Shown here in pieces: positions 1-7,655 of a stretch of 20,565 bases of DNA. The translations under genes and the position numbers were made by a program. The stretch is from an uncultured Limnohabitans sp. (GTDB taxonomy: Bacteria; Pseudomonadota; Gammaproteobacteria; Burkholderiales; Burkholderiaceae_C). The stretch lies in contig CALEYZ010000168.1 of assembly GCA_937928195.1 (NCBI GenBank), forward strand, positions 1 to 20,565. The letters run 5' to 3'. Every line of letters begins with the position of its first letter. The first letter of the stretch is position 1. The notes under the pieces are model-generated. The model worked only from the letters and a program-made list of their open reading frames with translations. It did no database searches and was not told where the DNA came from.

Positions 1-1
1 C

Positions 2-304
2 TACGAAATTGAATTGCTAGAAGAATCGGCCGAAGCCTTTATCTTTGGTGAGCGCGGCAAAGCCTCGCCCAAAGGCATTGCGGGTGGCCAGCCTGCTTTG
101 CCCAATGTGTTTGAGTACGAAAACGATGGCGTGTGGAAAACACCGCCCATGGTCTCCAAGATGCTGGGCATTCGTTTGAAGAAAGGCGAGCGCGTGCGTT
201 TGCAAACACCGGGCGGCGGCGGTTGGGGCAAGCCCAGCGAACGAAGCGCAGAAGCGCGCGCCAAAGACATTGAAGAAGCCTACGTTTCAAAGGAAAAATC
301 ATGA
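2..304 (+). CDS. hyuB: Hydantoinase B/oxoprolinase family protein, C-terminal end (partial)
   Basis: This is the last 100 residues of a reading frame that enters from the left edge, so its start is not in the window. The family (HyuB, N-methylhydantoinase B, C-terminal half of 5-oxoprolinase) forms the partner subunit in ATP-dependent opening of cyclic amides such as hydantoins and 5-oxoproline. The visible segment shows the family's typical end: a basic stretch (RLKKGERVRLQTPGGGGWG) followed by the glycine-rich PGGGGWGKP motif about 25 residues before the stop. The stop overlaps the ATG of the next gene by four bases (ATGA at 301-304), and that gene encodes the matching A subunit. This supports translational coupling of the two subunits. 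Family assignment is firm; the substrate is not known. Confidence 0.87.
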   Translation, partial: YEIELLEESAEAFIFGERGKASPKGIAGGQPALPNVFEYENDGVWKTPPMVSKMLGIRLKKGERVRLQTPGGGGWGKPSERSAEARAKDIEEAYVSKEKS

Positions 305-2349
305 GCCAGAAACGCTGGGTGGTCGGTGTGGACGTGGGCGGCACGTTCACCGATTTGTTTGTGCTCGATGAGCAAACCGGAACCGCACGCATTGTGAAAG
401 TGCCTTCAACGCGCGGCGAAGAAGCGCGCGGTTTCATGAATGGTATTCAGAAAATTTCAGAGGATGGTTCTGCGTCGGGTGTGGCCAGCATCGTGCATGG
501 CACCACCGTGGGCACCAATGCGTTGTTAGAGCGCAAAGTGGCACGCACTGGCATCATCACCACACGCGGTTTCCGTGACGTGCTGGAAATGCGCCGACGT
601 GACAGGCCGCAGACCTGGGGTTTGCGCGGCAGCTTCACGCCCATCGTGCCACGCGCTTTGCGCTTGGAAGTGGACGAGCGCGTGTTGGCCGATGGTCAGA
701 TTCACACGCCAGTGGCCATTGACCAAGTGAAAGCGCAAGCGCAAGCTTTGCTCGACGCTGGTTGCGAAGCGGTGTGTGTCTTCTTCATCAACGCCTATGC
801 CAACATGGCCAACGAGCAAGCCGCCGTGGCGGCCGTGCGCGCCATGTGGCCCAACCCCCACGTGACCGCGGCCAGCGAAGTCTTGCCAGAAATTCGCGAG
901 TTTGAGCGTTGCTCAACGGCCACCTTGAACGCAGCTTTGCAGCCTGTGGTGGGCAGCTATTTGACGCGCTTGGAATCTGACTTGCGTGGCCAAGGTTTTG
1001 AAGGCGAATTGCTGATTGTGCAAAGCAATGGCGGCGTGATGTCGCGTCAAACTGCGTGCGATGTGCCGGTTCGCACGGCCTTGTCTGGCCCTGCAGCGGG
1101 TGTGATGGCTTGTGCTGCCATTGCGCGCGCAGCGGGCTACCCGAATGTGATGACCGGCGACATGGGCGGCACCTCGTTTGATGTGTCCTTGGTGGCGCAA
1201 GGCGAGGCGGCGCTGGCAGCCCAAACTTCCATCGAGTTTGGTTTGGTGGTGCGCTCTCCCATGATTCAAATTGAAACCATTGGCGCAGGTGGTGGCTCCA
1301 TTGCCTCTGTGGACGCCAGTGGCATGTTGCAAGTGGGCCCTGAATCAGCGGGCAGCGTGCCAGGACCGGCTTGCTACGACCGCGGCAACACACGACCTAC
1401 TGTGACCGATGCCAATGTGTTCTTGGGCCGCATCGCTGCAGACCGTCCTTTGGGCGGCGGCTTGTTGCAAGCCTTGCGTGCGGACCTGTCGGAGCAAGCC
1501 ATTCAAAAGCATGTGGCAGAGCCCTTGGGGCTCAGCAACTTGGAAGCGGCTGAAGCCATTTTGACAGTGGCCAATGCCAAGATGGCGGGCGCTGTGCGCG
1601 TGGTTTCCATCGAGAAAGGCCACGACCCGCGTCAATTTGCGTACATGCCTTTTGGTGGCGGTGGTGGCTTGCATGTGTGCGCCATGATGCGCGAAGTGGG
1701 CGTGGCCACGGGCATCGTGCCGCGCTATCCCGGCGTGACATCCGCTTTGGGTTGCGTGATGGCCGACATGCGCCATGACGCCGTGCAAACGTTGAACCAA
1801 GCCTTGAGCGATGTGAATTTCAAGGAAGTTCTAGCCCGCATTGACCAATTGGCAGAGGCTTGCCAAGCACGCCTTGATTCTGCAGGCGTACGCTTTGTGG
1901 CCGTGGATGAAAATATTGCCCTCGACATGTTGTTCACCGGCCAAACGCACACCCTGCAAGTGAACGTGCAACGCGGGCAGTTGTCGGCAGACGGTTTGCG
2001 CCAAGCGTTCACAGAGGCATATCAAAACGCTTTCGGCCGAGTGCTCGAAGGCCCTGTGATTCGTGTGATGAATTTGCGCTATGCCCGCATTGGCCGTCGA
2101 CCCAAATTTGATTTGTCGGTATTGGCCCCGGTGGGTGCTGGCAGCACGCAGCCTTTGGGTGTGCAGCGTGTGTACCACCAAGGTCAGTGGTGGGATGCAC
2201 AGCGCTATGCGCGTTTGGAATTGCCTGTGGGTGCCAAAGTCCAAGGTCCTGCCATCTTGGAGCAGGCCGACACCACCGTGTGGTTGGAGCCTGGTTTTGA
2301 AGCCAAAGTGGATGCCATGGGCAACCTGTTGGTGACTGCCCAAGCTTGA
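301..2349 (+). CDS. hyuA: Hydantoinase/oxoprolinase A subunit (N-methylhydantoinase A family), 682 aa
   Basis: This protein is the ATP-binding subunit of a hydantoinase/oxoprolinase-type enzyme that hydrolyses a cyclic amide bond at the expense of ATP. The N-terminus has the actin-like ATPase phosphate loop GVDVGGTFTD (residues 9-18), followed by HGTTVGTNALLER (about 66-78). Next come SGPAAGV (about 262) and the second ATPase motif GDMGGTSFDVS (about 286-296), then the GAGGGSIA and PGPACY blocks near 325-360. Length of 682 residues is normal for stand-alone HyuA proteins. The ATG at 301 is preceded by an AAAGGA ribosome binding site six bases upstream and overlaps the stop of the B subunit. 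Known relatives act on hydantoins, 5-oxoproline, N-methylhydantoin or, in carboxylase members, acetone or acetophenone. The sequence alone does not choose between these, but the absence of a visible third carboxylase-type subunit favours a hydrolase. Confidence 0.93.
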   Translation: MSQKRWVVGVDVGGTFTDLFVLDEQTGTARIVKVPSTRGEEARGFMNGIQKISEDGSASGVASIVHGTTVGTNALLERKVARTGIITTRGFRDVLEMRRRDRPQTWGLRGSFTPIVPRALRLEVDERVLADGQIHTPVAIDQVKAQAQALLDAGCEAVCVFFINAYANMANEQAAVAAVRAMWPNPHVTAASEVLPEIREFERCSTATLNAALQPVVGSYLTRLESDLRGQGFEGELLIVQSNGGVMSRQTACDVPVRTALSGPAAGVMACAAIARAAGYPNVMTGDMGGTSFDVSLVAQGEAALAAQTSIEFGLVVRSPMIQIETIGAGGGSIASVDASGMLQVGPESAGSVPGPACYDRGNTRPTVTDANVFLGRIAADRPLGGGLLQALRADLSEQAIQKHVAEPLGLSNLEAAEAILTVANAKMAGAVRVVSIEKGHDPRQFAYMPFGGGGGLHVCAMMREVGVATGIVPRYPGVTSALGCVMADMRHDAVQTLNQALSDVNFKEVLARIDQLAEACQARLDSAGVRFVAVDENIALDMLFTGQTHTLQVNVQRGQLSADGLRQAFTEAYQNAFGRVLEGPVIRVMNLRYARIGRRPKFDLSVLAPVGAGSTQPLGVQRVYHQGQWWDAQRYARLELPVGAKVQGPAILEQADTTVWLEPGFEAKVDAMGNLLVTAQA

Positions 2350-2383
2350 AACCATTGGGACCCTCCGTGAAGAAAGTTTTGTC

Positions 2384-2998
2384 ATGACCCAGCCTTCAAA
2401 AACCTTAGCAGCGCGCACCGCCCTCATCATCGTGGATTTGCAAAATGACTTCTTGTCGCCGCAAGGCGCCTATGCACGTGGCAACACCGTCAGTGCAGAA
2501 GCTTTGTTGTTGCCTGCGCGGGTGGCGCCTGTGGCCAAAGCTTTGAAAGCGCAAGGGGGCTATGTGGCGGCCAGCCAATTCACTTTGTGGCCCAATGCCA
2601 AAGGTGAACCCATGGTCTCTCCGCACTTGCTAGAGAAGCGCCCATTCTTGCGCAAAGGTGACTTTGCGCCGGGCAGTGTGGGGCAGGCCAATGTGCCAGA
2701 ACTCCAAGATTGCGTGGACCTGGTGGTTTGCAAAGTGGCGTACTCTGCTTTCTTCAACACTCAACTCGATTGGGTGCTGCGCAAAGCGGGCATTGACACC
2801 GTGGTGGTGTGCGGTATTGTGACCAACGGCGGTGTGGCCAGCACGGCACGCGATGCCCACCTGCGCGATTACAACGTGGTGGTCTTGAGCGATGGCTGTG
2901 CCGCATTCAGCGACGCCTTGCATCAAGCCTCCTTGGCCGACTTGGCCTCGATTGGCAAGGTCACAACTTGCCGCGAATTTGTCAGCAGCTTGGCATGA
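2384..2998 (+). CDS. Isochorismatase-fold hydrolase, 204 aa, lacking the usual catalytic cysteine
   Basis: The protein has the isochorismatase/cysteine-hydrolase fold. VDLQNDF (residues 17-23) supplies the conserved Asp18, Lys117 lies in VVCKVAYSAF, and the GxxTxxxVxxTxxDA block is GIVTNGGVASTARDA (144-158). In thiol-using members such as nicotinamidase and N-carbamoylsarcosine amidase the middle of that block carries the nucleophilic Cys. Here the aligned residue is Gly150. Members with Gly there, such as the isochorismatase PhzD and the uncharacterised E. coli YecD, do not use a cysteine nucleophile. Cys143 lies seven residues earlier and is not in the nucleophile position. The gene sits 34 bases after the hydantoinase A subunit, and its stop overlaps the next start (ATGA). 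Family assignment is firm. A C-N amidase role is therefore doubtful, and vinyl-ether or other hydrolysis is possible. Confidence 0.88.
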   Translation: MTQPSKTLAARTALIIVDLQNDFLSPQGAYARGNTVSAEALLLPARVAPVAKALKAQGGYVAASQFTLWPNAKGEPMVSPHLLEKRPFLRKGDFAPGSVGQANVPELQDCVDLVVCKVAYSAFFNTQLDWVLRKAGIDTVVVCGIVTNGGVASTARDAHLRDYNVVVLSDGCAAFSDALHQASLADLASIGKVTTCREFVSSLA

Positions 2999-4371
2999 GC
3001 GTCATGGAAGAAACCATCCACACCCCCGTGGCCATTGTGGGCGCAGGTGCTTGCGGTCTGACGGCTGCACTGGCCTTGCACCGACAAGGCATTGAATGTG
3101 TGGTGCTGGAACGTGATGAGGTGCCGGCAGGCTCCACCGCCTTGTCTTCTGGTTTTGTGCCTGCACCCTGCACGCGCGTGCAAAAAGCTGCGCAAGTCCA
3201 AGACAGTCCTGAAGTGTTCGCGCAAGACATTCAGCACAAAGCGCATGGCCAAGCAGCACCGGCCTTGGTGCAAGCCTACAGCGAAGCCATTGGCCCCGCC
3301 ATGGATGCCTTGGAAACACACCACCAAATTCCATGGCAATTGCTGGATCAGTTTTTGTACCCCGGTCACAGTGTGCACCGCATGCATGCAGTGCCAGAAA
3401 AAACGGGAGAAGGCTTGATGACCCGCCTTCGTGCCGCGGCCGATGCGGCAGGCGTGGTGGTTTTAACGCAAGCGCATGTGACAGCCCTGCATGCCGACGC
3501 TACAGGACTTGTGCAGAGCCTCAGCTACTCTCAGCCCGATGGCAATACCAGCCGTTTGTCGTGCGATGCGGTCATCTTGGCCTGCAATGGGTTTGGTGGC
3601 AATGCCGAGATGGTGAAACAACATTTGCCGGCCATGAAAGATGCGCAGTACGCAGGTCATGTGGGCAACGATGGCAGTGCCATTGCCTGGGGCTTGCAGT
3701 TGGGCGCAGACTTGGCCGACATGGGGGCTTACCAAGGCCATGGTTCCTGGGCCATTCCACAAGGCAGCCTGATTTCGTGGGCGCTGATGATGGAAGGCGG
3801 CGTGCAGATCAATGCCTTGGGGCAACGCTTTCATGATGAAACCCAAGGTTACTCAGAAGCTGCTGTTCAAGTGCTGAACCAGCCTGGCGGTGTGGCGTGG
3901 AATGTGTTTGACAACCAGTTGCTGCGCTTTGCGCAAGACTTTCCCGACTTTGTGGCGGCGCAAGCCGCAGGGGCCGTGAAGTCGGCGGCAGATGTTGAAT
4001 CTTTGGCGGCCATCTTAGGGTGCCCTGGCGAAGCGCTGTCGCAAACCTTGTCCGCGGTGAACTCGAACAACGCTGCTGACCCGTGGGGTCGAACCTTCAA
4101 GCGGCCATTGTTGGCACCCTTTCATGCGATCAAAGTGACGGGTGCCTTGTTTCACACGCAAGGTGGTTTGAACATCAACGACCAATGCCAAGTGCTCAAA
4201 CCCAATGGCGATGTCTTGCCCAATCTGTATGCGGCCGGCGGCGCTGCGCGCGGCGTCTCAGGTGCTGAAGTGTGGGGCTATTTGTCGGGCAATGGTTTGC
4301 TGAGCGCCATTGCAGGTGGCCACATTGCAGCGCATGCGGCTGCTCAAAAAATAATGGAGAACATGCGATGA
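2995..4371 (+). CDS. FAD-dependent oxidoreductase, fumarate reductase/ketosteroid dehydrogenase flavoprotein type, 458 aa
   Basis: This is a FAD_binding_2 family flavoprotein. The dinucleotide-binding motif VAIVGAGACGLTAAL lies at about residues 12-26, with the acidic end of the second strand at VVLERDE. GFGGN (about 200) and the C-terminal FAD block YAAGGAARGVSGAEVWGYLSGNGLLSA are typical of the fumarate reductase, tricarballylate dehydrogenase and 3-ketosteroid dehydrogenase group, which add or remove hydrogens across a C-C bond next to a carboxyl or keto group. The frame is open upstream to 2809, but the ATG at 2995 was chosen because it overlaps the preceding stop as ATGA, as at three other junctions of this operon, and because the nucleotide fold begins shortly after it. 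A second ATG at 3004 is possible. No signal peptide is visible, so it is probably cytoplasmic. The substrate is unknown. Confidence 0.88.
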   Translation: MSVMEETIHTPVAIVGAGACGLTAALALHRQGIECVVLERDEVPAGSTALSSGFVPAPCTRVQKAAQVQDSPEVFAQDIQHKAHGQAAPALVQAYSEAIGPAMDALETHHQIPWQLLDQFLYPGHSVHRMHAVPEKTGEGLMTRLRAAADAAGVVVLTQAHVTALHADATGLVQSLSYSQPDGNTSRLSCDAVILACNGFGGNAEMVKQHLPAMKDAQYAGHVGNDGSAIAWGLQLGADLADMGAYQGHGSWAIPQGSLISWALMMEGGVQINALGQRFHDETQGYSEAAVQVLNQPGGVAWNVFDNQLLRFAQDFPDFVAAQAAGAVKSAADVESLAAILGCPGEALSQTLSAVNSNNAADPWGRTFKRPLLAPFHAIKVTGALFHTQGGLNINDQCQVLKPNGDVLPNLYAAGGAARGVSGAEVWGYLSGNGLLSAIAGGHIAAHAAAQKIMENMR

Positions 4372-5249
4372 CTTCCACAACAGTGCCTTCTTTGGCGCAA
4401 AGACTGCAACAACCCAAGGCCTTGTTGGCACCTGGCATCTACGATGCGTTCAGTGCCTTGATGGCTGAACAAGCTGGCTTTGAAGCTTTGTATTTGTCGG
4501 GTGCGTCCATTGCCTACACGCGCCTGGGCCGGTCTGACATTGGCCTCACCACGGCCACCGAAGTAGCGCAGACATTGGCGCACATCACTGACCGAGTCTC
4601 GGTGCCTGTGATCGTGGATGCAGACACTGGCTTTGGCAATGCACTGAACACGCAACGCACCGTGCGCGATTTTGAACGTGCGGGTGCCGGCATGATTCAA
4701 ATTGAAGACCAAACTTTTCCGAAGCGCTGTGGTCATTTGGATGGCAAAGGCGTCGTACCTACGGCTGAGATGCAAGGCAAATTGAAGGCCGCCTTGGATG
4801 CGCGCCACCACAGCAGCACCTTGATCTTGGCGCGCACAGATGCCTTGGCGGTAGAGGGATTGGACGCTGCCCTTGAGCGCGCAGAAGCCTATTTGGCCTG
4901 CGGTGTCGACGCTCTGTTCATCGAAGCTTTGCGCAGCTCCGAGCAAATGGACCAAGCTTGCAAACAGTTTGCGCACCGCATTCCGTTGCTGGCCAACATG
5001 GTGGAAGGTGGCCAAACCCCCATTCAAAGTGCCACCGAGTTGGGTCAGCGTGGTTTCAAAATTGTGATTTTCCCAGGGGGTACTGCGCGTGCTGTGGCGC
5101 ACACCTTGCAAGGCTACTACGGCAGTTTGCATGCCCACCAAACCACCACGCCTTGGCGTGATCAGATGCTCAATTTTGATGAGTTGAACCAAGTCATTGG
5201 CACACCAGAGTTATTGGCCAACGGAAAACAGTACGACGTCAAGCCATGA
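4368..5249 (+). CDS. Isocitrate lyase/PEP mutase family C-C lyase (methylisocitrate or dimethylmalate lyase-like), 293 aa
   Basis: This protein belongs to the isocitrate lyase/phosphoenolpyruvate mutase superfamily, whose TIM barrels cleave or rearrange 2-oxo/2-hydroxy acids with Mg2+. Visible motifs are the metal-binding DADTGFGN (residues 84-91), EDQ (113-115) and KRCGH (119-123). The KKCGH/KRCGH loop with Cys121 is the catalytic-acid signature of the true lyases (isocitrate, 2-methylisocitrate, 2,3-dimethylmalate lyase). Mutases, phosphonopyruvate hydrolases and oxaloacetate decarboxylases lack it. LARTDA follows at about 157-162. The length (293) fits methylisocitrate and dimethylmalate lyases and is much shorter than isocitrate lyase. 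Start and stop both form ATGA overlaps with the neighbours (4368-4371 and 5246-5249). No prp genes are nearby, so a role in this catabolic operon, releasing pyruvate or succinate from a branched hydroxy-diacid, is more likely than the methylcitrate cycle. Confidence 0.88.
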   Translation: MTSTTVPSLAQRLQQPKALLAPGIYDAFSALMAEQAGFEALYLSGASIAYTRLGRSDIGLTTATEVAQTLAHITDRVSVPVIVDADTGFGNALNTQRTVRDFERAGAGMIQIEDQTFPKRCGHLDGKGVVPTAEMQGKLKAALDARHHSSTLILARTDALAVEGLDAALERAEAYLACGVDALFIEALRSSEQMDQACKQFAHRIPLLANMVEGGQTPIQSATELGQRGFKIVIFPGGTARAVAHTLQGYYGSLHAHQTTTPWRDQMLNFDELNQVIGTPELLANGKQYDVKP

Positions 5250-6574
5250 ATCCGCAAACTAAACACGTGTGTGTCATCGGCGCCGGCATTGTGGGCTTGT
5301 CCACCGCTTGGCGCTTGATGCAAGACGGCTGGCAAGTGAGTGTGATTGAAGAAAGTGCCGCGCCTGGCCTGATCACAAGTTATGCCAATGGTGCTCAGTT
5401 GTCCTACAGTTATGTGGCGCCTTTGGCCGAGCCTTCAGCCCTGACCAGCCTGCCAAAGTGGTTGCTTCAAAAGGACGGACCTTTGCGCATTCATCCTTCC
5501 TTGTCGCTCGATTTTGTGCGCTGGAGTTTGAGTTTTGCCACGCATTGCACAACAGCGAAGGCGCATCAAACCACGCGCGATTTGCTGGGCTTGGGTTATC
5601 TGTCTCGCCGTGTTTTAAGAGAATGGCTGGCCGATGCGCCTGCCAGCTGGACCGCAGCAGCCGGCCTGGATTACCGCACCAACGGCAAGTTGGTGGTGTT
5701 TCGTGATCCTGCCGCATTGGCTTCGGCCAGTGCCCAAGTGGCGTATCAACGCAGCTTGGAAGTAGGGTGCGAGCAGTATGTGCTGTCGCCTGCTGAATGT
5801 GTGCAAAAAGAGCCCGCGTTGGCAGGCATGCAAAGCAAATTGGTCGGCGGTGTGTACACCCCGTCTGAAGATGTGATCGACAGCCATGGCCTGTGCATGT
5901 ACTTGGAGCGTTTGATTGTGTCGCGGGGCGGCGAGTTGCGTTATGACATGCGCATCACGGGGGCTGTGCATGAAGGGCGTCGTTGTGTGGCTTTGAAACT
6001 CAAGTCTCAAAGTGCCGTGCTGGACGAGACCCAAGAACCGTCAGAAGTTGAAGATTTCAAAGCCGACTTCTTCGTGGTGGCCGCCGGCCTCAGTAGCCGC
6101 GAGTTGTTGAATCATTTTGACACCCGTGCACCTTTGTTAGGTCTCAAGGGTTTTTCGATCACCTTGGATTGCGAGCATGGCATTGCGCCTTCTGTGTCCA
6201 TCACCGACAGCCATCACAAAATTGTGTTCGCCAAATTGGGCCATCGATTGCGCGTAGCGGGCATGGTGGACTTGGGCCGAGAGAACCGAGACATCGACCC
6301 AACGCGCATTGCCGCCTTGATCAAGCAAGCGCGAGATAATTTTCCAGAGGCGGGTGATTACAACAAAGTTCAGACTTGGGCAGGCCTGCGTCCAGCAACA
6401 CCTTCAGGACGGCCCATCGTTGACCAAACGGCATTTGAGAATGTTTATGCCAACATCGGCCATGGCACTTTGGGCTTGACCTTGGCCGCGGGTTCTGCAG
6501 AGTTGCTGGCAGACCGGTTGGCGGGTCGGTCTGGTAGGCTGCCGATTGAGGCGTTTAGTTTTCAAGCTGCTTAA
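5246..6574 (+). CDS. FAD-dependent D-amino-acid dehydrogenase-like oxidoreductase (DadA/DAO family), 442 aa
   Basis: This is a DAO-superfamily flavoenzyme most like the small subunit of D-amino acid dehydrogenase, which oxidises D-amino acids to keto acids and ammonia and passes electrons to the respiratory chain. The N-terminus has VCVIGAGIVGLSTAWRL (about residues 9-25) and an acidic residue at the end of the second strand (VIEES). A DadA-like SYANGAQLSYSYVAPLA block follows at about 45-61, and the C-terminal FAD block is WAGLRPATPSGRPIVD and NIGHGTLGLTLAAGSA. Length is close to E. coli DadA (432). The start overlaps the preceding stop (ATGA), making this the last gene of the operon. Related sarcosine or glycine oxidases cannot be excluded, so no gene symbol is given. 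The next gene downstream is convergent. Confidence 0.86.
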   Translation: MNPQTKHVCVIGAGIVGLSTAWRLMQDGWQVSVIEESAAPGLITSYANGAQLSYSYVAPLAEPSALTSLPKWLLQKDGPLRIHPSLSLDFVRWSLSFATHCTTAKAHQTTRDLLGLGYLSRRVLREWLADAPASWTAAAGLDYRTNGKLVVFRDPAALASASAQVAYQRSLEVGCEQYVLSPAECVQKEPALAGMQSKLVGGVYTPSEDVIDSHGLCMYLERLIVSRGGELRYDMRITGAVHEGRRCVALKLKSQSAVLDETQEPSEVEDFKADFFVVAAGLSSRELLNHFDTRAPLLGLKGFSITLDCEHGIAPSVSITDSHHKIVFAKLGHRLRVAGMVDLGRENRDIDPTRIAALIKQARDNFPEAGDYNKVQTWAGLRPATPSGRPIVDQTAFENVYANIGHGTLGLTLAAGSAELLADRLAGRSGRLPIEAFSFQAA

Positions 6575-6641
6575 TTTCTGCGTTTGCTGCATGCCATGAG
6601 GTCGGATTCACTTGGGTCAGAGAAAGGCCAATTTAAAACAT
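6575..6641. other. Short convergent intergenic region between the catabolic operon and galE
   Basis: The two operons end facing each other across 67 bases. I see no hairpin followed by a T run within this gap for either strand. A perfect inverted repeat lies slightly further on, inside galE. Confidence 0.5.
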
Positions 6642-7652
6642 TCAAGGGTAGCCGTTGGGATTGGCAGATTGCCAGCGCCATGTGTCTTGGCACATGGCGT
6701 CAATGCTTTTTTCTGCATGCCAACCCAAGGTCTGGCTGGCGCGTTGGGGGTCTGCCCAGTAAGCCGGCACATCGCCTGCTCTGCGCGGCGCGAAGGTGTA
6801 GGGCAATGCATGGCCACAGGCCTTGCCAAATGCGTTGAGCATGGCCATCACGCTGTGACCCTGGCCGCTGCCTAAGTTGAAAACATGGTGGCCTGCTCGG
6901 CCATGTGCATAGGCCAAGGCTGCAATGTGCCCGTGCGCCAAATCAGTCACATGGATGTAGTCACGCACGCCCGTGCCGTCGGGGGTGTCGTAGTCATTGC
7001 CGTAAATTTGCAAGGCCTCGCGTCGGCCTACTGCCACTTGTGCCAAGTAGGGCATGAGGTTGTTGGGGACGCCTTGCGGATCCTCACCCATCAGGCCACT
7101 TGGGTGCGCGCCAACGGGATTGAAATAGCGCAAGGACGTCATCGACAGCGTGCTGTCTGCCGCCGCCAGATCACCCATGATTTGATCAACCATGAGTTTG
7201 CTGCGGCCATATGGGTTGGCCGGTGCGGTGGGCACTTGTTCGTTCCAAGGTGGTGCGGAGGAATGCCCATAGACCGTGGCCGAAGAGCTGAACACCAGCG
7301 TTTTGACGCCACACCTTTGCATGGCCTGCATCAGCACCACGCTGCCATTCACATTGTTGTCGTAGTAGCGCAAAGGCTGCACCACCGATTCACCGACCGC
7401 TTTTAAACCTGCGAAATGAATGACGGCTTCAATGCCGTGCGAAGCGAGTGTTTTCTCGAGCAGCGCACTGTCACGAACATCGCCCTCGATGAACGCAGGA
7501 CGATGTCCGGTGATCTGCTCAATCCGTTGAAGTACGCTTGCCTTTGAATTGACCAAGGAATCCAAGATGACGGGTTGCCAGCCTTTGTCGATCAGCTGCA
7601 CACAAGTGTGGCTGCCAATGTAGCCGGTGCCACCCGTCACCAAGATTTTCAT
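6642..7652 (-). CDS. galE: UDP-glucose 4-epimerase, 336 aa
   Basis: GalE interconverts UDP-glucose and UDP-galactose through an NAD+-bound 4-keto intermediate, supplying galactose for polysaccharide and lipopolysaccharide or entering the Leloir pathway. This is an extended short-chain dehydrogenase. The NAD motif GGTGYIG lies at residues 7-13, HFAGLKAVGES at 79-89, the catalytic SSSATVYG block at 122-129 (Ser124), and Tyr148-x3-Lys152 in PYGRSK. E. coli GalE has Ser124, Tyr149 and Lys153, so numbering and length (338 in E. coli) agree closely. The start lies only three bases after the stop of the ABC binding-protein gene on the same strand, so it is probably the last cistron of the transporter operon. 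That is an unusual partner for galE. No other galactose or sugar-nucleotide gene is present in the window. Confidence 0.95.
   Translation of the reverse strand: MKILVTGGTGYIGSHTCVQLIDKGWQPVILDSLVNSKASVLQRIEQITGHRPAFIEGDVRDSALLEKTLASHGIEAVIHFAGLKAVGESVVQPLRYYDNNVNGSVVLMQAMQRCGVKTLVFSSSATVYGHSSAPPWNEQVPTAPANPYGRSKLMVDQIMGDLAAADSTLSMTSLRYFNPVGAHPSGLMGEDPQGVPNNLMPYLAQVAVGRREALQIYGNDYDTPDGTGVRDYIHVTDLAHGHIAALAYAHGRAGHHVFNLGSGQGHSVMAMLNAFGKACGHALPYTFAPRRAGDVPAYWADPQRASQTLGWHAEKSIDAMCQDTWRWQSANPNGYP
6676..6699. other. Perfect 9-bp inverted repeat in the 3' end of galE, possible termination or RNA-end structure
   Basis: CGCCATGTG (6676-6684) is followed by a six-base loop TCTTGG and the exact complement CACATGGCG (6691-6699). 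On the plus strand a run of six T begins at 6707, seven bases beyond the stem. It could help end transcripts of the plus-strand operon, whose last stop is at 6574. The gap between stem and T run is not that of a classic intrinsic terminator, and the same bases encode the C-terminus of GalE on the other strand. Confidence 0.3.
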
Positions 7653-7655
7653 GCA

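Noticed and set aside
788..1393. Open frame of about 200 codons antisense to the hydantoinase A gene
   Set aside because: The composition is dominated by Arg, Pro, Trp and His with no domain pattern; the sense gene is clearly real.
2809..2994. Upstream extension of the fumarate-reductase-type flavoprotein into the isochorismatase-like gene
   Set aside because: The extra residues overlap a clear coding region in another frame and precede the FAD fold with no domain; the ATGA overlap at 2995 is a better start.
4344..5192. Long open frame (282 codons) antisense to the lyase gene
   Set aside because: It mirrors the codon bias of the coding strand, is rich in His, Gln and Arg as expected of a shadow frame, shows no recognisable family motif, and the sense frame has intact catalytic motifs and coupled ends.
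301..6574. Creatinine/N-methylhydantoin pathway (hydantoinase, N-carbamoylsarcosine amidase, sarcosine oxidase) as the operon's function
   Set aside because: The gene order fits at first sight. However, the isochorismatase-fold protein lacks the nucleophilic cysteine needed for the amidase step, and the route leaves the fumarate-reductase-type flavoprotein and the lyase unexplained.
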